NCBI RefSeq assembly: GCF_000003605.2
Contig: NW_003135336.1
Coordinates: 442,147 to 457,197 of the forward strand
Direction of reading: 5' to 3'
DNA from: Saccoglossus kowalevskii
Taxonomy: Eukaryota > Hemichordata > Enteropneusta > Harrimaniidae
Length of the DNA stretch: 15,051 nucleotides
The position numbers were made by a program, and so were the translations under genes. Within the stretch, counting starts at the first letter, position 1; every line of letters starts with the position of its first letter. Under the pieces are notes generated by a model that had not been told where the DNA came from, ran no database searches, and saw only the letters and a list, made by a program, of their open reading frames with translations. This document shows, piece after piece, positions 1 to 8,688 of the stretch.

Positions 1-1780
1 CTACGAAACCGCAGCTGCCTTCGTGCATAGGCGCAGCTACATATGTGCATATTTTTTTTCGTAATAATTTCACAATATTCTCATTTAACCTACATACAGA
101 ATGTTACCATAGTGAAAAGCATTGGGAAGTTGTTTTGATATATATACGCATTGCTGAGACGCACTGTGAGATGATATAGATGAAATGGTGTTGTAATATC
201 TGCAGAAAGATAACTAACACCATATGTTCAAATGAAATTGATGCGGTAAATTAAAACTACACGGCGCATACTAAGGTACAGAGCCTAAGTGATTAGAAAC
301 TTGCCATGCAGTAACATGTTCATCATACAGATGTTTAATATGTTTTCTTATAATTAGTCAGAAATGAAGTGAACACGCATGGTTTGAGTTTGTGATTCTC
401 TTCTCGCAAACCATGATATAGTTATGGTCTTGTTTATTTCCTCTAATTTGCCGGAGGATAGGTTTCTATGCGCACTGTAGTATGCCTGGCAAGCGAGTGA
501 TTGGTTGATTTACTCAAAATAGAACTTACATAACAATTGAACTTCGAAACCCGCGTTATCGAGTTATTAGTTCATGTGAGAGTAATGGCGTTAGACGAAA
601 TGTTGGATCAGTGATACATTCTGCTTTTAAAGTTTTGTGGAATAATGTAAATGTAATGTAGATGTACTAGTTACACGCCATGGGTTCCACGGGTACCTAT
701 TAGTAAAATCATTAATAGAATAATATGTGCACAAACTGGATATCATATCTATATTTATTTTTTTCACAGATTTGACATGTATTGAATAAATGGAGAAAGC
801 CGTAAGTGATTCTCCTTCACGATTGTATGCACAATTGTGTTACCGTACATTATTAATGGTATTTGTAGCGGGTGGTCAAGTATCAAATAAAAAAATCTTA
901 ATTATTGGGACAACTGTAGCGGTTACTGGTGCCCATAGCTAGCATAATACGTTCATGCATAACTTCTGTACAAATCCAATCATAGAAATGCAGGTGAATC
1001 AGATTGTGAGAAAATATCATTCTGACAAGTGCAGACCTTGGTTCTCTCTTAGTGATGAACAGCAGATATGTATAAAAGGCAATAAAAAAACATACATATG
1101 AATGAAAAACCCACCCCTTGAAACAAATGTACAAAAACATTCGTATTACGAGTATATAGTATATTTAATGTTACACAAAATCACGTCATTAATTACTAGA
1201 GTAATCTATGTAATTATATATGTGGTTAACGTAAATAATAATAAAAAAATATATAAAAAACTATTACTAGAGTATTACATAATTTGTGGTCAACTGAACT
1301 CAATGCAGGCACATATACACTAATTCAAAATGCATATTAGAATAACACATCAAAAGTACAACCATTTGAATGATGCACAGAATGTAGCAGGGAAAGTACA
1401 ATGCCAAACTCACTCTTTGTTACCTTGTCACCCAGGGACTAAACTATATTAGTGCAAAATTAATATGATATTTAATGTAAACAAACGGCGTCATTGAAAA
1501 ACATGACAGCCTAGTGATTTACATCACAACAATCAGCCCAGCATTAGTATGCAACATATAATCATAGCAATCCTTACTATGCTGGACATTATTTATTACA
1601 TTCAGTATAATTTTTTTTCAAAATACTAGCGTGAGATATGTGGTAGATTAGATGCTATATATTATCATAGAGAGCATTTAATAATAGACTAGTAATTGGA
1701 TCTGTTATGCATGTTATGCATCAAGTTATATTCTATTGAGTATCCGGTAATAGGCTTTGGGGAACATTGTCAAATGTTTT
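1..1780. other. AT-rich stretch without a recognised gene
   Basis: No reading frame here has believable splice borders, family motifs or coding-like composition. The only structures seen are short. CATGGTTTG at 378-386 is mirrored by CAAACCATG at 407-415, which could form a small hairpin, and GTTATGCAT occurs twice in tandem at 1704-1721. It is probably intergenic or intronic. Confidence 0.6.
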
Positions 1781-1822
1781 TACCTCAAAACTGGTCAAAC
1801 ATTCACGCGAATCTACACACGC

Positions 1823-1886
1823 ACAGACAAACAGATAGGGTAACCACGATGACTTCCATTCATTGTAGCTAACTTATCTGTCTGTC
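1823..1886. repeat. Short inverted repeat at the edge of an interspersed repeat
   Basis: GACAAACAGATA (within 1823-1837) and TATCTGTCTGTC (1875-1886) are inverted copies with one mismatch, separated by about 37 bases. The right arm runs into a CTGTCTGTCCG/CTTGTCTGTC-rich segment and then the first recurring unit of the repeat region. This resembles the edge of a dispersed repeat family, but no target duplication was found. Confidence 0.4.
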
Positions 1887-1914
1887 CGCCTCTCCCCTTG
1901 TCTGTCAAACCAGT

Positions 1915-3300
1915 ATCTCAAAAAAATATGGTCGGATTTTGATGAAACTTGGTATATAGATACTCGGGAATAATTGTTAACCGTGCATATTAATGATCTC
2001 ATTTGCATGTTAGTTTTCACTGGTCTTCAAACCGTTAAAGATATTTCAACTTGAAATATAAGTGCCCTGGAATAGTCTACAGGCCTTTTTTTGTTAAAAT
2101 CTGTGTATATAAATTGTCTAATTTGCGTAAAATAACAATAACAACTTCATCGGATTTCAATGAAGCAGGATCCATTGAAGTGATTAGTTTAGGGTTGCAA
2201 CTGCATATGTTACTGCATAAGTACCATAAGTCAGATTTTAAGGAAACTTTGAAAATATATTTGATATAGAATATCAAACAGACAACATATCATTATAATA
2301 ATTATCTATGAATAATATTTAGCTAATTTGCATATTATTTTTTTATTTTGGGAGTATTTTTGCCAAATTATTATGTAATTAAGTAAGTAGATGTGCTAAG
2401 ATGCTAAAATTTTATTGAATTTAGGTACATTATCGCATTTTCCTTATTGGGAAGTGCAAATATTGGTGGGTGCATTTCATTAATGCTTTAGATACAATGA
2501 AAATTGCATCCTCATTTGCATATATTGAAATGTATTTACTGATTGATAGTAATAGTAATGTACATATTTTACAGAACAGCAGTATGTTCGGCTTATCAGT
2601 CCTGGTCAAGACAAAGTGCGAATCAATTTGTCATTTACGTATATTATCAAATAATCAGTATAAATAACTAGGAGGCAGACGACCTAGAACCACAATAATG
2701 TACAGTACTGTTATGTTTCCTGCCATGACAAGTAATGAAGGGCAAAGGTATAAGAACTATAAGTGTTTGAATAACTATTTAAATAACTGATTAATAGTTT
2801 GTATAGTTATACATATGTTTCTTGATTATTTGGTTGATTTAGTTGAAAAGGGGAATAGTAGTATTAATATCCAAAGCACTGTGTGCTTATGTACAACGTG
2901 TACATGTTGCTGTCTATGAATTAAAATGTTTACTCTAAAATGTTTATATGCACTTGTCTGAAAAGTTAATACAGAATTTTGGTATTGTTAAAGGAGCAAT
3001 AATTTGTAGGTTTTGAAGTTTTTTGAAGGCTACTTGCAAACAGATTGTCCAATTGATCTGATATTTGTGCATTGATAGACATCCAACAAATATTAATTCA
3101 AATCAAAGAAAGCATGGAGGCATGAAGTACAAATAAGTAATACTGTATTTACTAGTTTCATTGAAATTTGATGAGTGAGTGGTACCTCAAGTTATCTGTC
3201 AATAATATACACGGATTTCAATAAAAAACTAATCAAGTCTGTGCATTATCTAAGAGCAACTATGTATCACGTTCTATTGAAATCTGTTAATATTTTAAAG
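1915..3300. repeat. Decayed repeat region with recurring CGGATTTYRATGAA units and octamers
   Basis: Related units recur: TCGGATTTTGATGAAACTTG at 1932, TCGGATTTCAATGAAGCAGG at 2150, TCAGATTTTAAGGAAACTTT at 2231 and ACGGATTTCAATAAAAAAC at 3211, with weaker traces near 3158 and 3268. Three exact ATTTGCAT octamers lie at 2001-2008, 2326-2333 and 2514-2521. Spacing is irregular (about 80 to 220 bases where clear), so this is not a clean tandem array but more likely overlapping or decayed copies of a dispersed repeat. No convincing gene lies here; the ORFs of about 65-72 codons (2051-2277, 2470-2667) follow the repeat and carry no family signal. Confidence 0.5.
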
Positions 3301-3312
3301 GCTTAACATTGG

Positions 3313-3534
3313 TTAATTAATGACTTGGGGTTGAGTACAGTCTTCTTTTAGGCGATGTATTTGCCTCAGTTCACTGTCTTCTGGATCCAATTCTCTTAAT
3401 ATCTCCTTCGGCCTATGTAAACCCCTGAAAAAGAAGTGCCTAATTAAACCTTATTCACCTTCCTTGTTGATGTGCGTAACATATTTGTCATCTAATAAAT
3501 CAGGTGATTCCGTGTTCTGATATCTAGACGCCAT
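3313..3534 (-). pseudogene. Relic of an integrase-core (rve-type) mobile-element protein
   Basis: From the ATG at 3534 one frame reads 73 codons to a TAA at 3313-3315, broken by one in-frame TAA at 3451-3453. The second half contains LRELDPEDSELRQIHRLK. From memory, animal integrase-core element proteins have a similar stretch (LRxLDPxGxxxRxxHRLKRR) just before their catalytic core. Immediately after HRLK a second frame offers RRLYSTP, which continues the expected motif, so a one-base shift probably lies in the A-run there. No DDE residues or catalytic core follow; the lower coordinates are decayed repeat. The copy is therefore truncated and non-functional. A TATATATA stretch at 3545-3554 sits upstream but is too close to the ATG for a standard promoter. 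Family placement rests on recalled motifs; the reading frame, stop and shift are seen directly. Confidence 0.42.
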
Positions 3535-3637
3535 GATGAATACAGTATATATAGCTTCACCACCACGGGGGAAATAAACTGTTACTTATATTTCATTTAC
3601 TTAGTAACCAGACAAAGAAGAATTACAGCATAACCGA

Positions 3638-3648
3638 TTTATTTTATT
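3638..3648 (-). terminator. Overlapping AATAAA polyadenylation signals for the repeat-domain gene
   Basis: Read on the minus strand, two overlapping AATAAA hexamers occur at 3638-3643 and 3643-3648, about 170 bases past the proposed TAG stop at 3820-3822. The position suits a 3' UTR, but AATAAA is common in AT-rich DNA. Confidence 0.35.
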
Positions 3649-3744
3649 TTGTAATTCAAATATATTGTTAAAGATAGAGTAGAAACAGGAAGATAAAAGG
3701 GATTAGATTGGTGCTGATAAATTAGTTTTTTTTTGTTTATATGA

Positions 3745-3792
3745 GACCCACATATTCTGCGCGTGCGTGGAGCGACGACTACCGCCCTTTAA
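3745..3792. mobile_element. Solitary transposon-like end next to TTAA
   Basis: Read on the minus strand from TTAA (3789-3792), the sequence runs AGGGCGGTAGTCGTCGC and then a GC-rich stretch ending GCGCAGAA. The same head (TTAA, A-G-rich GC segment, GTCGTC) occurs at the right ends of the elements at about 9501-9659 and 10014-10136, and AGGGCGGCAGTCGTCG begins the left end of the latter. No matching opposite end is visible within about 200 bases on the minus-strand downstream side, so this is a lone end or the terminus of a longer element that may include the integrase-like relic at 3313-3534. Confidence 0.45.
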
Positions 3793-3819
3793 TCCCCCAT
3801 AGTGCTAAACCCGATATAC

Positions 3820-4297
3820 CTATACATAGGGCAACAATACATACACACTTCTACATGAATTAAACAGAGTGCACGTAGCACCTGGTTGAGTGTCCCACGG
3901 ACCACCATAAATCAATCCAGAATCAGGAACAGTAAACATCCGTATGCAAATGTACTGATAATGCTGGCATTGATAGTCTGTCAGGTCAACCCCGTCTGCT
4001 ATGATGCTAAAAAAATGGTTGTGTCGCTTACTATATCTACATTGTCGCTTGATACGACGGACGCAAATACGTCTGACAACAATGCATTATTCATGTTGCC
4101 CTGGGGGTCATCAACATTAGAGAAAAACATTTCGGTTGAGAAAAAGATATCTGCATTTCCGCTGAGTTTACCCGTTCCGGTAGTCATTGTTGAAAATTCA
4201 ACATTCACAATAAATGAATTGTCATCATATCCCATAGTTACATCAACATTAGTACTATCCAATAACAACGGATCTTGGTTGTCTGGGGTAACTTGAA
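3820..4297 (-). CDS. Exon 6 of the repeat-domain gene: repeat 4 and proposed C-terminus
   Basis: The acceptor CCATTTTATTTTGTAG ends at 4298. The reading runs QVTPDNQDPLLLDSTNVDVT, then IFFSTEMFFSNVDDPQG, and meets a stop after the seven-T run (4009-4015 on the plus strand). One missing T there restores ADGVDLTDYQCQHYQYICIR, which lines up with repeat 1 (LVCNHYSEICVEIR). It continues through GGPWDTQPGATCT to a TAG at 3820-3822. Length is one base short of in-frame. The stop lies only 27 bases from the TTAA of a transposon-like end, so the C-terminus may have been altered by that insertion. No membrane segment or GPI-type tail is seen. Confidence 0.5.
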
Positions 4298-7200
4298 CTA
4301 CAAAATAAAATGGGAAATATGTTATTCAGGTGACGGCATCAACTATTGATTATTCAGAGTATATTATGCATTGTTTGACGTCGGTCACCATGGGTTTTCA
4401 TCATTATTCAAACATAGTCAATCCCTGTTGTATATTTTTTTAATTTCGAGAACAGGCTATTTTGACACAGACACCGAACATCCAAAATTTGTGTTCATGT
4501 CAATCATTCAAAAATTACTGAAATCACATCTATCCTATACAGTCTCTGTGGTTTACAAGACTAATGGGGTAAAAACAATCTTACGAAATTTTGAAGACAA
4601 ACCATACTGTAGTACTGGTGAACAGCTGATGGTTGTCAACGTGACATGGTATGGGTTAAATTAGATTGAAGAAAAAATGAACAACAAATATAAAAGCAAC
4701 CCCTTTTTCATTCCAGCTCGGTATTCAAAAACTTGACTTACTCAAGTGACTGGTGCAGTCCAAAATACAGTTGAGCAATTATGGGTCTTATGAGGTGCTA
4801 GTAAGATTTGAGGGTTGGCAATCCGTCAGGAGGGGATCACATGACCCAACAAAATCATGACAGGCCCAATATATAGTCACCTTAGAACGACCAGAATATC
4901 ATATGACGTGTCACACGAAAAACCTGCACTAGACCATTATAATATTATATATCCCCCATATACTGTAGTAATTCTATTGAATTATTAGTGAAATACTACA
5001 TGACTCATACCCCGGTCATGACAAACCGTGTTTCAAAAGCTTAGAGTGATAAAAAATAGGAAATGTCTAACATAAGGGCATTTGATAATTTGTAATCTTA
5101 TTTTTTCTGATGTTATGGTAGTACGTTGTCACTGGGTCTAAATTATATATCTGATACACTTGAGCTCAACATTGTGTGCTTCAAATTCAATGTTAGTTCT
5201 ATTGGGTTGTATGTGAACTATTTCGACTTATCCCGCAAATTACCATAATGTACTTCAGTCTCGTTTTTATGTCAATATTATTCGCATAGCAAGTGTACTT
5301 CTGTCAATAAATTTATGAATGAATATTCACGGGGAAATTACTCACAGGGATATAGTTACTTGTCTAACACTGCATGATTCTACACTGTGGTTACACATAG
5401 AAACGTTATTTGTAATACTATGAAAGGGAAGTTAAATGTTTAAGAACACAAATAAAACAACTGACAAATACATCGCAGTACATATTCGACTGAATGAAAA
5501 GAAGATATATTGACCTCTTCTTACACATGAAGTTTTCAAAAGGCATGAGAACATGTGGCACCCACAATACAAAATTCTAAGCCATAATCAAGGACTACAA
5601 GACAAGTGACAATGATGCCATCCGAGATCATCAGTTATCTATATAAAGGCTAGCGTAGTACATATATATCATTGGAATATAATCACTCAATTTAGGATTG
5701 TTAATTTAATAATATATGCGAATGTGAAATTAAAGGATTTAAATTTGATGTATAAATTCAACTTTCTACACATGTATTGCAAATAACACAGATAAGACAT
5801 TACTAATTTACCTTGGTATTGTCCATTCAATTGAGTACAACTGGTTTCATAAGCAATTTCATTTGCCCACGTCCATTCATACGGTAACATTCCTACCACA
5901 GGTGATATGTCATCACAAACGTGTGTATAATCTTCATAGCTCAGATAATTTAAACTGAAATCACTAAATGTTACTCCCAATAGTTCAATATTATGATTGA
6001 CATTGATATATACCATAGTTGATGGCAAGGATACAGTGCTTGGTATACGTGCTTCTTCTGAATCGGATGCTAAATAAAGAGATGTGTGGAAAACAATCTC
6101 TGTTTCAGTTTCGAAGGCAGCTGTTTCCCGGCCGGTTACTATACTGATATCTAAAGTGAAAGTTTTATCCGAGCCCATTATCATATTGAGATCGTTTCCT
6201 GTAGCGACCATTAGATCAATAGAAGAGACAGTAATTTGATCTGAATAGAAACAAGAAAGTTTTTAATTAGTTTTTTGACTTTGTGTTTGTTTAGTCAGGT
6301 TTTTAGGAGTTAAAAAGTATAAACATTCATTCTCTTTTTAATATAACAGTTATCATAATATTGATATAATTGGGAATGCAGCACCGCCAAGTAAAAATGA
6401 ATAAAAAGTAAATATAAATGCTGCTGACACTGAATTTTACGCCCAATGAAATGTCAATAGCCATTCACTGATTTGAATCTGTGAGCGTAGGTTGGGAATG
6501 TATGAACACGTAGATAGATTAAAGATATGGACCTAGTACTGTAAAATAAACAGTATGCCTACTTCTTTAAAAATGCTGCAAATCTTTGGGCAACATAAGT
6601 AACCATAGTTATCACCTTGCAGCTAAGATGCATATTTTGCTATTTATTCAAACCGAAACAAGGAATTATTTAGTATGGTTGTTAACTATGTTTTTGGTAT
6701 TTCTGACAAAACGTGTCAATACTATTCTACGTATTCAGCTAACATAACAAGATATAAATGCATCTACACAGATGGTTGTATTTTTGATAGCATTTAACTA
6801 CAAATACACCGACAAATACAACTGATAGCACAAATCTCATACATGTACGGGTACTTACTATAATTAACAATTAAAACTACCGACTTACTTTGACATGTTA
6901 CAACAGGAAGACAATCAGTAATGACGACACCTGCACCCGACCATACCCAAGGAGAGTCGCTTCTCGGGCCAACATCAACACACAAGTAGAGATTTTGAGC
7001 ACAGCCCATTCCTGTGATGTCGTAATTCACACTGATATTCGCAAGATTGATAAAAGCTCCTGGTTCCATCATGGTCATTTCACTCGGCAATTTGTGGATT
7101 GGTGATTTCGATGAAATATGTTCTCCAAACTCATCGGAGAAATAAAGGGTCACGGCAAACAGAGAGTCTGCAACATCACTGTAAGATTGCGATCCGTTGC

Positions 7201-8556
7201 TGATCCCGATGTCAATATCAAATATTGCTAGCCCCCATAATGAAGTCAAGAATACCTGGTAGGTCAGAACCAACGTGTAGCTGCAAGTCATCGGCATCGA
7301 TTGGGTCTATATGACAGAATAAACAGGTAAAATTAATTTACGTCTCATAGAGGGGGGTATACGTTATTTGCGTTAATGGGAGATATTTACACTTACTTTG
7401 ACACATTCCGAGGTCAGATAGTATCTTCTACTGGTCTGATTTCTACACAGATCTCACTGTAATGGTTGCACACCAACTCTCCGAAGTTCATTTCCACTGG
7501 TTGAATATCTAGAGCGATGGTGAAATCATCATCAAATGTTACTTCATCGCCAAGGATAGATCCCACTAATCGAGGTATTAGTACGTCGCTATGCTCGTCT
7601 TGTAACTTGGCTGTGCTAGGGTCTACATCATCCATTTTGAGGAACACTTCAACTGCAAATAACTCAGATGCAGGCCCACTAACAGCCTCACTACTGGAGC
7701 TAATATGTATATCAATGTGCAATTGAAATACCTTAAGCCACCCAAGCACTATGTCAAGAGTGGCGTATGGCTGGCCTGACAGCTCTACATTTGCTGATAC
7801 CAATGCTGAAAGCATAAAATACCAGAATATTAAAATAACTAATTAACTAACTAATGAAGTTTATTGCGATTCATTCTTGTTTCCCGTGATTTCTATGGTC
7901 AGTAAAACAGTGAACGCGATGACGAAAATAGGGGAGGGGGAACAAATGCTGTGGTTCCCTTGTTCTCAGCGATATCCCGGCAACAATTGGCGAATAACGT
8001 ATAATGAGAGGAGGACAACAACACAATACAACTCGAATACCTGTGCCAGTCGATTGAGAACCAATAATTCCTGAAGAAAAAAATAAATACGTATAAACAC
8101 ATAAAATGCATTGGTTCAGTATTACTAAATGATGTAGAAAATGACAATGAATCTATATTTGTTTTATTATTAAATGTTATTACTATGTGGATATTCATTG
8201 CGAACATATTATAGAAAATGAATATATTATAATATTAACTATGGTTATACTTATATGTGCTTAGCGATCAATAGATAATATGAATTGTACCAACCATGTT
8301 CAACAACAGACTATAATGATACGAACTACTTGACTTTATAGTCAAAATTAACTGAGTTATCGCATTTAGTTTACAAATTATGTTAATATTTATACCTTCA
8401 AAATCACATCACGTGATACTCACCAAAATATGATCCAATGCCACTACCTCCAAGAATGGATACAGTTAATACTGTTGATAAGATACACACTACCTTTGTT
8501 CTACTTCCAATACTCACGGCAGTCTGAGAAATGCATCGTATAAATATGTAGCACAT
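3820..8556 (-). CDS. Six-exon gene with four copies of an unrecognised extracellular-type domain
   Basis: Proposed exons in reading order are 8556-8424, 8070-8041, 7805-7397, 7306-6889, 6240-5812 and 4297-3820. All borders are GT/AG and several acceptors are strong. Every internal junction is phase 1, the usual pattern for shuffled extracellular modules. Exon 1 encodes a hydrophobic segment (signal peptide or signal anchor); exons 3-6 each encode one repeat of about 140 residues. Shared traits are an N-terminal L-x-V-x-x-G stretch, then LDI or DID(I/G), then LFAV-like strands, then in three copies a C-x6-C pair (CNHYSEIC, CAQNLYLC, CQHYQYIC). Joined, this gives about 630 residues. Exons 3, 4 and 6 each contain a one-base frame shift; exon 5 is intact. 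The fold is probably beta-rich and extracellular. I do not recognise the family and assign no function. The exon model is strong; the exact start and 3' end are less sure. Confidence 0.62.
4456..4774 (+). CDS. Weak candidate two-exon 3' gene end inside a minus-strand intron
   Basis: A plus-strand frame is open from 4371 to 4664. From a possible acceptor (AGAACAG, 4455) it reads through SYTVSVVYKTNGVKTILRNF and CSTGEQLMVVNVT. A donor at 4649 (ACATG|GTATGG, phase 2) and a strong acceptor CTTTTTCATTCCAG (4716) would join it to a second piece ending at TGA 4772-4774, in frame and adding three cysteines (the first formed across the junction). The intron would be 68 bases. No family is recognised and no upstream exon was found. 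It lies in the 1.5-kb intron between repeats 3 and 4 of the minus-strand gene. It could equally be a relic of a mobile element or chance. Confidence 0.25.
4775..5811. other. Intron of the repeat-domain gene, no gene recognised
   Basis: This is the remainder of the 1514-base intron (4298-5811). It is AT-rich with scattered stops in all frames. A short minus-strand segment at 5346-5417 with splice-like borders and a C-x6-C pair was examined and not accepted, because its phase does not fit the gene. Confidence 0.5.
5812..6240 (-). CDS. Exon 5 of the repeat-domain gene: repeat 3 (intact)
   Basis: The acceptor TTGTTTCTATTCAG ends at 6241; the donor is CCAAG|GTAAAT at 5811. The exon is 429 bases, a multiple of three, phase 1-1, and open throughout. 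The reading starts QITVSSIDLMVATGNDLNM, passes FTLDISIVTG and HTSLYLASDSEEA, and ends WTWANEIAYETSCTQLNG. It shares the opening, the LDI strand and the tryptophan/cysteine tail with the other copies, but the C-x6-C pair is replaced by VCDDISPV, so one expected cysteine is missing. It is the only frame-intact copy and the best query for similarity searches. Confidence 0.7.
6241..6888 (-). other. Intron between repeats 2 and 3
   Basis: This 648-base intron lies between well-supported GTAAGT and CTATTCAG borders. It is AT-rich, with no coding motif or repeat recognised on either strand. Confidence 0.6.
6889..7306 (-). CDS. Exon 4 of the repeat-domain gene: repeat 2 (one-base shift near its start)
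   Basis: The acceptor TCTGTCATATAG ends at 7307; the donor is TGTCAAA|GTAAGT at 6888. The phase-1 start reads PIDADDLQLHVGSDLPGILD, then stops at TGA. The next frame resumes as DIDIGISNGSQSY and DSLFAVTLYFSDEFG, and goes on to GCAQNLYLCVDV, a W-V-W motif and TDCLPVVTCQ. One surplus T in the TTT at 7220-7222 accounts for this, and the length of 418 is again one over a multiple of three. The only intron between repeats 1 and 2 is 90 bases (7307-7396). Confidence 0.65.
7397..7805 (-). CDS. Exon 3 of the repeat-domain gene: repeat 1 (frame-shifted near its end)
   Basis: The acceptor TTTTATGCTTTCAG ends at 7806; the donor is TGTCAAA|GTAAGT at 7396. The reading begins ALVSANVELSGQPYATLDI, passes SELFAVEVFL and reaches LVCNHYSEICVEIRP. 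Exon length is 409, one more than a multiple of three, whereas a phase 1-1 exon must be a multiple of three. The original frame hits TGA at 7414-7416, while the frame ending in M-C-Q plus one base matches the end of repeat 2. One surplus base therefore lies at about 7413-7425. The tail after the C-x6-C pair is shorter than in repeat 2. Confidence 0.65.
8041..8070 (-). CDS. Exon 2 of the repeat-domain gene: 30-base mini-exon
   Basis: A strong acceptor (TTATTTTTTTCTTCAG) ends at 8071 and a donor CACAG|GTATTC begins at 8040. The 30 bases between are phase 1 on both sides and encode a small Gly/Ser/Thr-rich linker (GIIGSQSTGT) between the hydrophobic leader and the first repeat. The exon could be skipped without changing frame. 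The frame also stays open past the donor to about 7880, but that extension shows no similarity to the repeats. Confidence 0.45.
8071..8423 (-). other. Intron 1 of the repeat-domain gene
   Basis: This 353-base AT-rich intron has a GTGAGT donor and a TTTTTTTCTTCAG acceptor. A palindrome ATCACGTGAT (8407-8416) contains a CACGTG E-box just downstream of the donor. Nothing else is recognised. Confidence 0.45.
8424..8556 (-). CDS. Exon 1 of the repeat-domain gene: hydrophobic leader or anchor
   Basis: ATG at 8556 opens a frame of 44 codons plus one base, ending at TTTTG|GTGAGT (donor at 8423-8422). The peptide has a short basic N-terminus followed by VVCILSTVLTVSILGGSGIG, a hydrophobic run fitting a signal peptide h-region or a type II anchor. 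An acceptor-like ATTTCTCAG at 8524-8526 would instead begin the exon at 8523 in the same frame, with the true ATG further upstream. I prefer 8556 because it needs no extra exon. The opposite strand has a short ORF here, but it lacks splice sites. Confidence 0.55.
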
Positions 8557-8625
8557 ATATGGAATGAATATAGAACATAAAAGTCTAATTACAATAATGT
8601 GAGACGAAGCACAAGTTACCTACAG

Positions 8626-8688
8626 GGGAGTTAAGATGGATACACGAGAGGTGCAACAGTGTTCACAAATTTGTGTGTCAGTATAATG
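8626..8688 (+). CDS. Probable C-terminal exon of a C-type lectin domain
   Basis: Acceptor AAGTTACCTACAG ends at 8625 and a strong donor AATG|GTAAGC follows. The 21-codon phase 1-1 exon reads [20 protein letters not shown]. The W-x4-C-x7-C spacing ending in FVCQ matches the last part of C-type lectin domains (typically W-N-D-x-x-C-x5-FICE), though the usual Asp is His here. Joined to the next exon it creates an N-A-T glycosylation sequon. The calcium/sugar-binding residues (EPN/QPD, WND) would lie in an upstream exon not found here, so sugar binding cannot be judged. Confidence 0.5.

Noticed and set aside
3886-4296. Plus-strand ORF of 136 codons opposite repeat 4
   Set aside because: It is a shadow of the minus-strand exon, whose splice acceptor, repeat similarity and cysteine pattern identify the coding strand.
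5346-5417. Minus-strand mini-exon with acceptor CCCTTTCATAG, a GTGAGT donor and a CNHSVESC (C-x6-C) pair, possibly a lost repeat copy
   Set aside because: Its only open reading is phase 2, while every intron of the surrounding gene is phase 1, and no other part of a repeat flanks it.
6890-7726. Plus-strand ORFs of about 70 codons opposite repeats 1 and 2
   Set aside because: They are antisense shadows of minus-strand exons with good GT/AG borders.
7877-8207. ORFs on both strands around the mini-exon (65 and 102 codons)
   Set aside because: They show no similarity to the repeats and cross splice sites; only the 30-base segment between good splice borders is kept.
8581-8640. Minus-strand donor-like CCCCTGTAG|GTAACT as an upstream first exon of the repeat-domain gene
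   Set aside because: Joining it in the required phase 0 puts TAG at the junction, so it cannot be coding there; a 5' UTR role is not testable from sequence alone.
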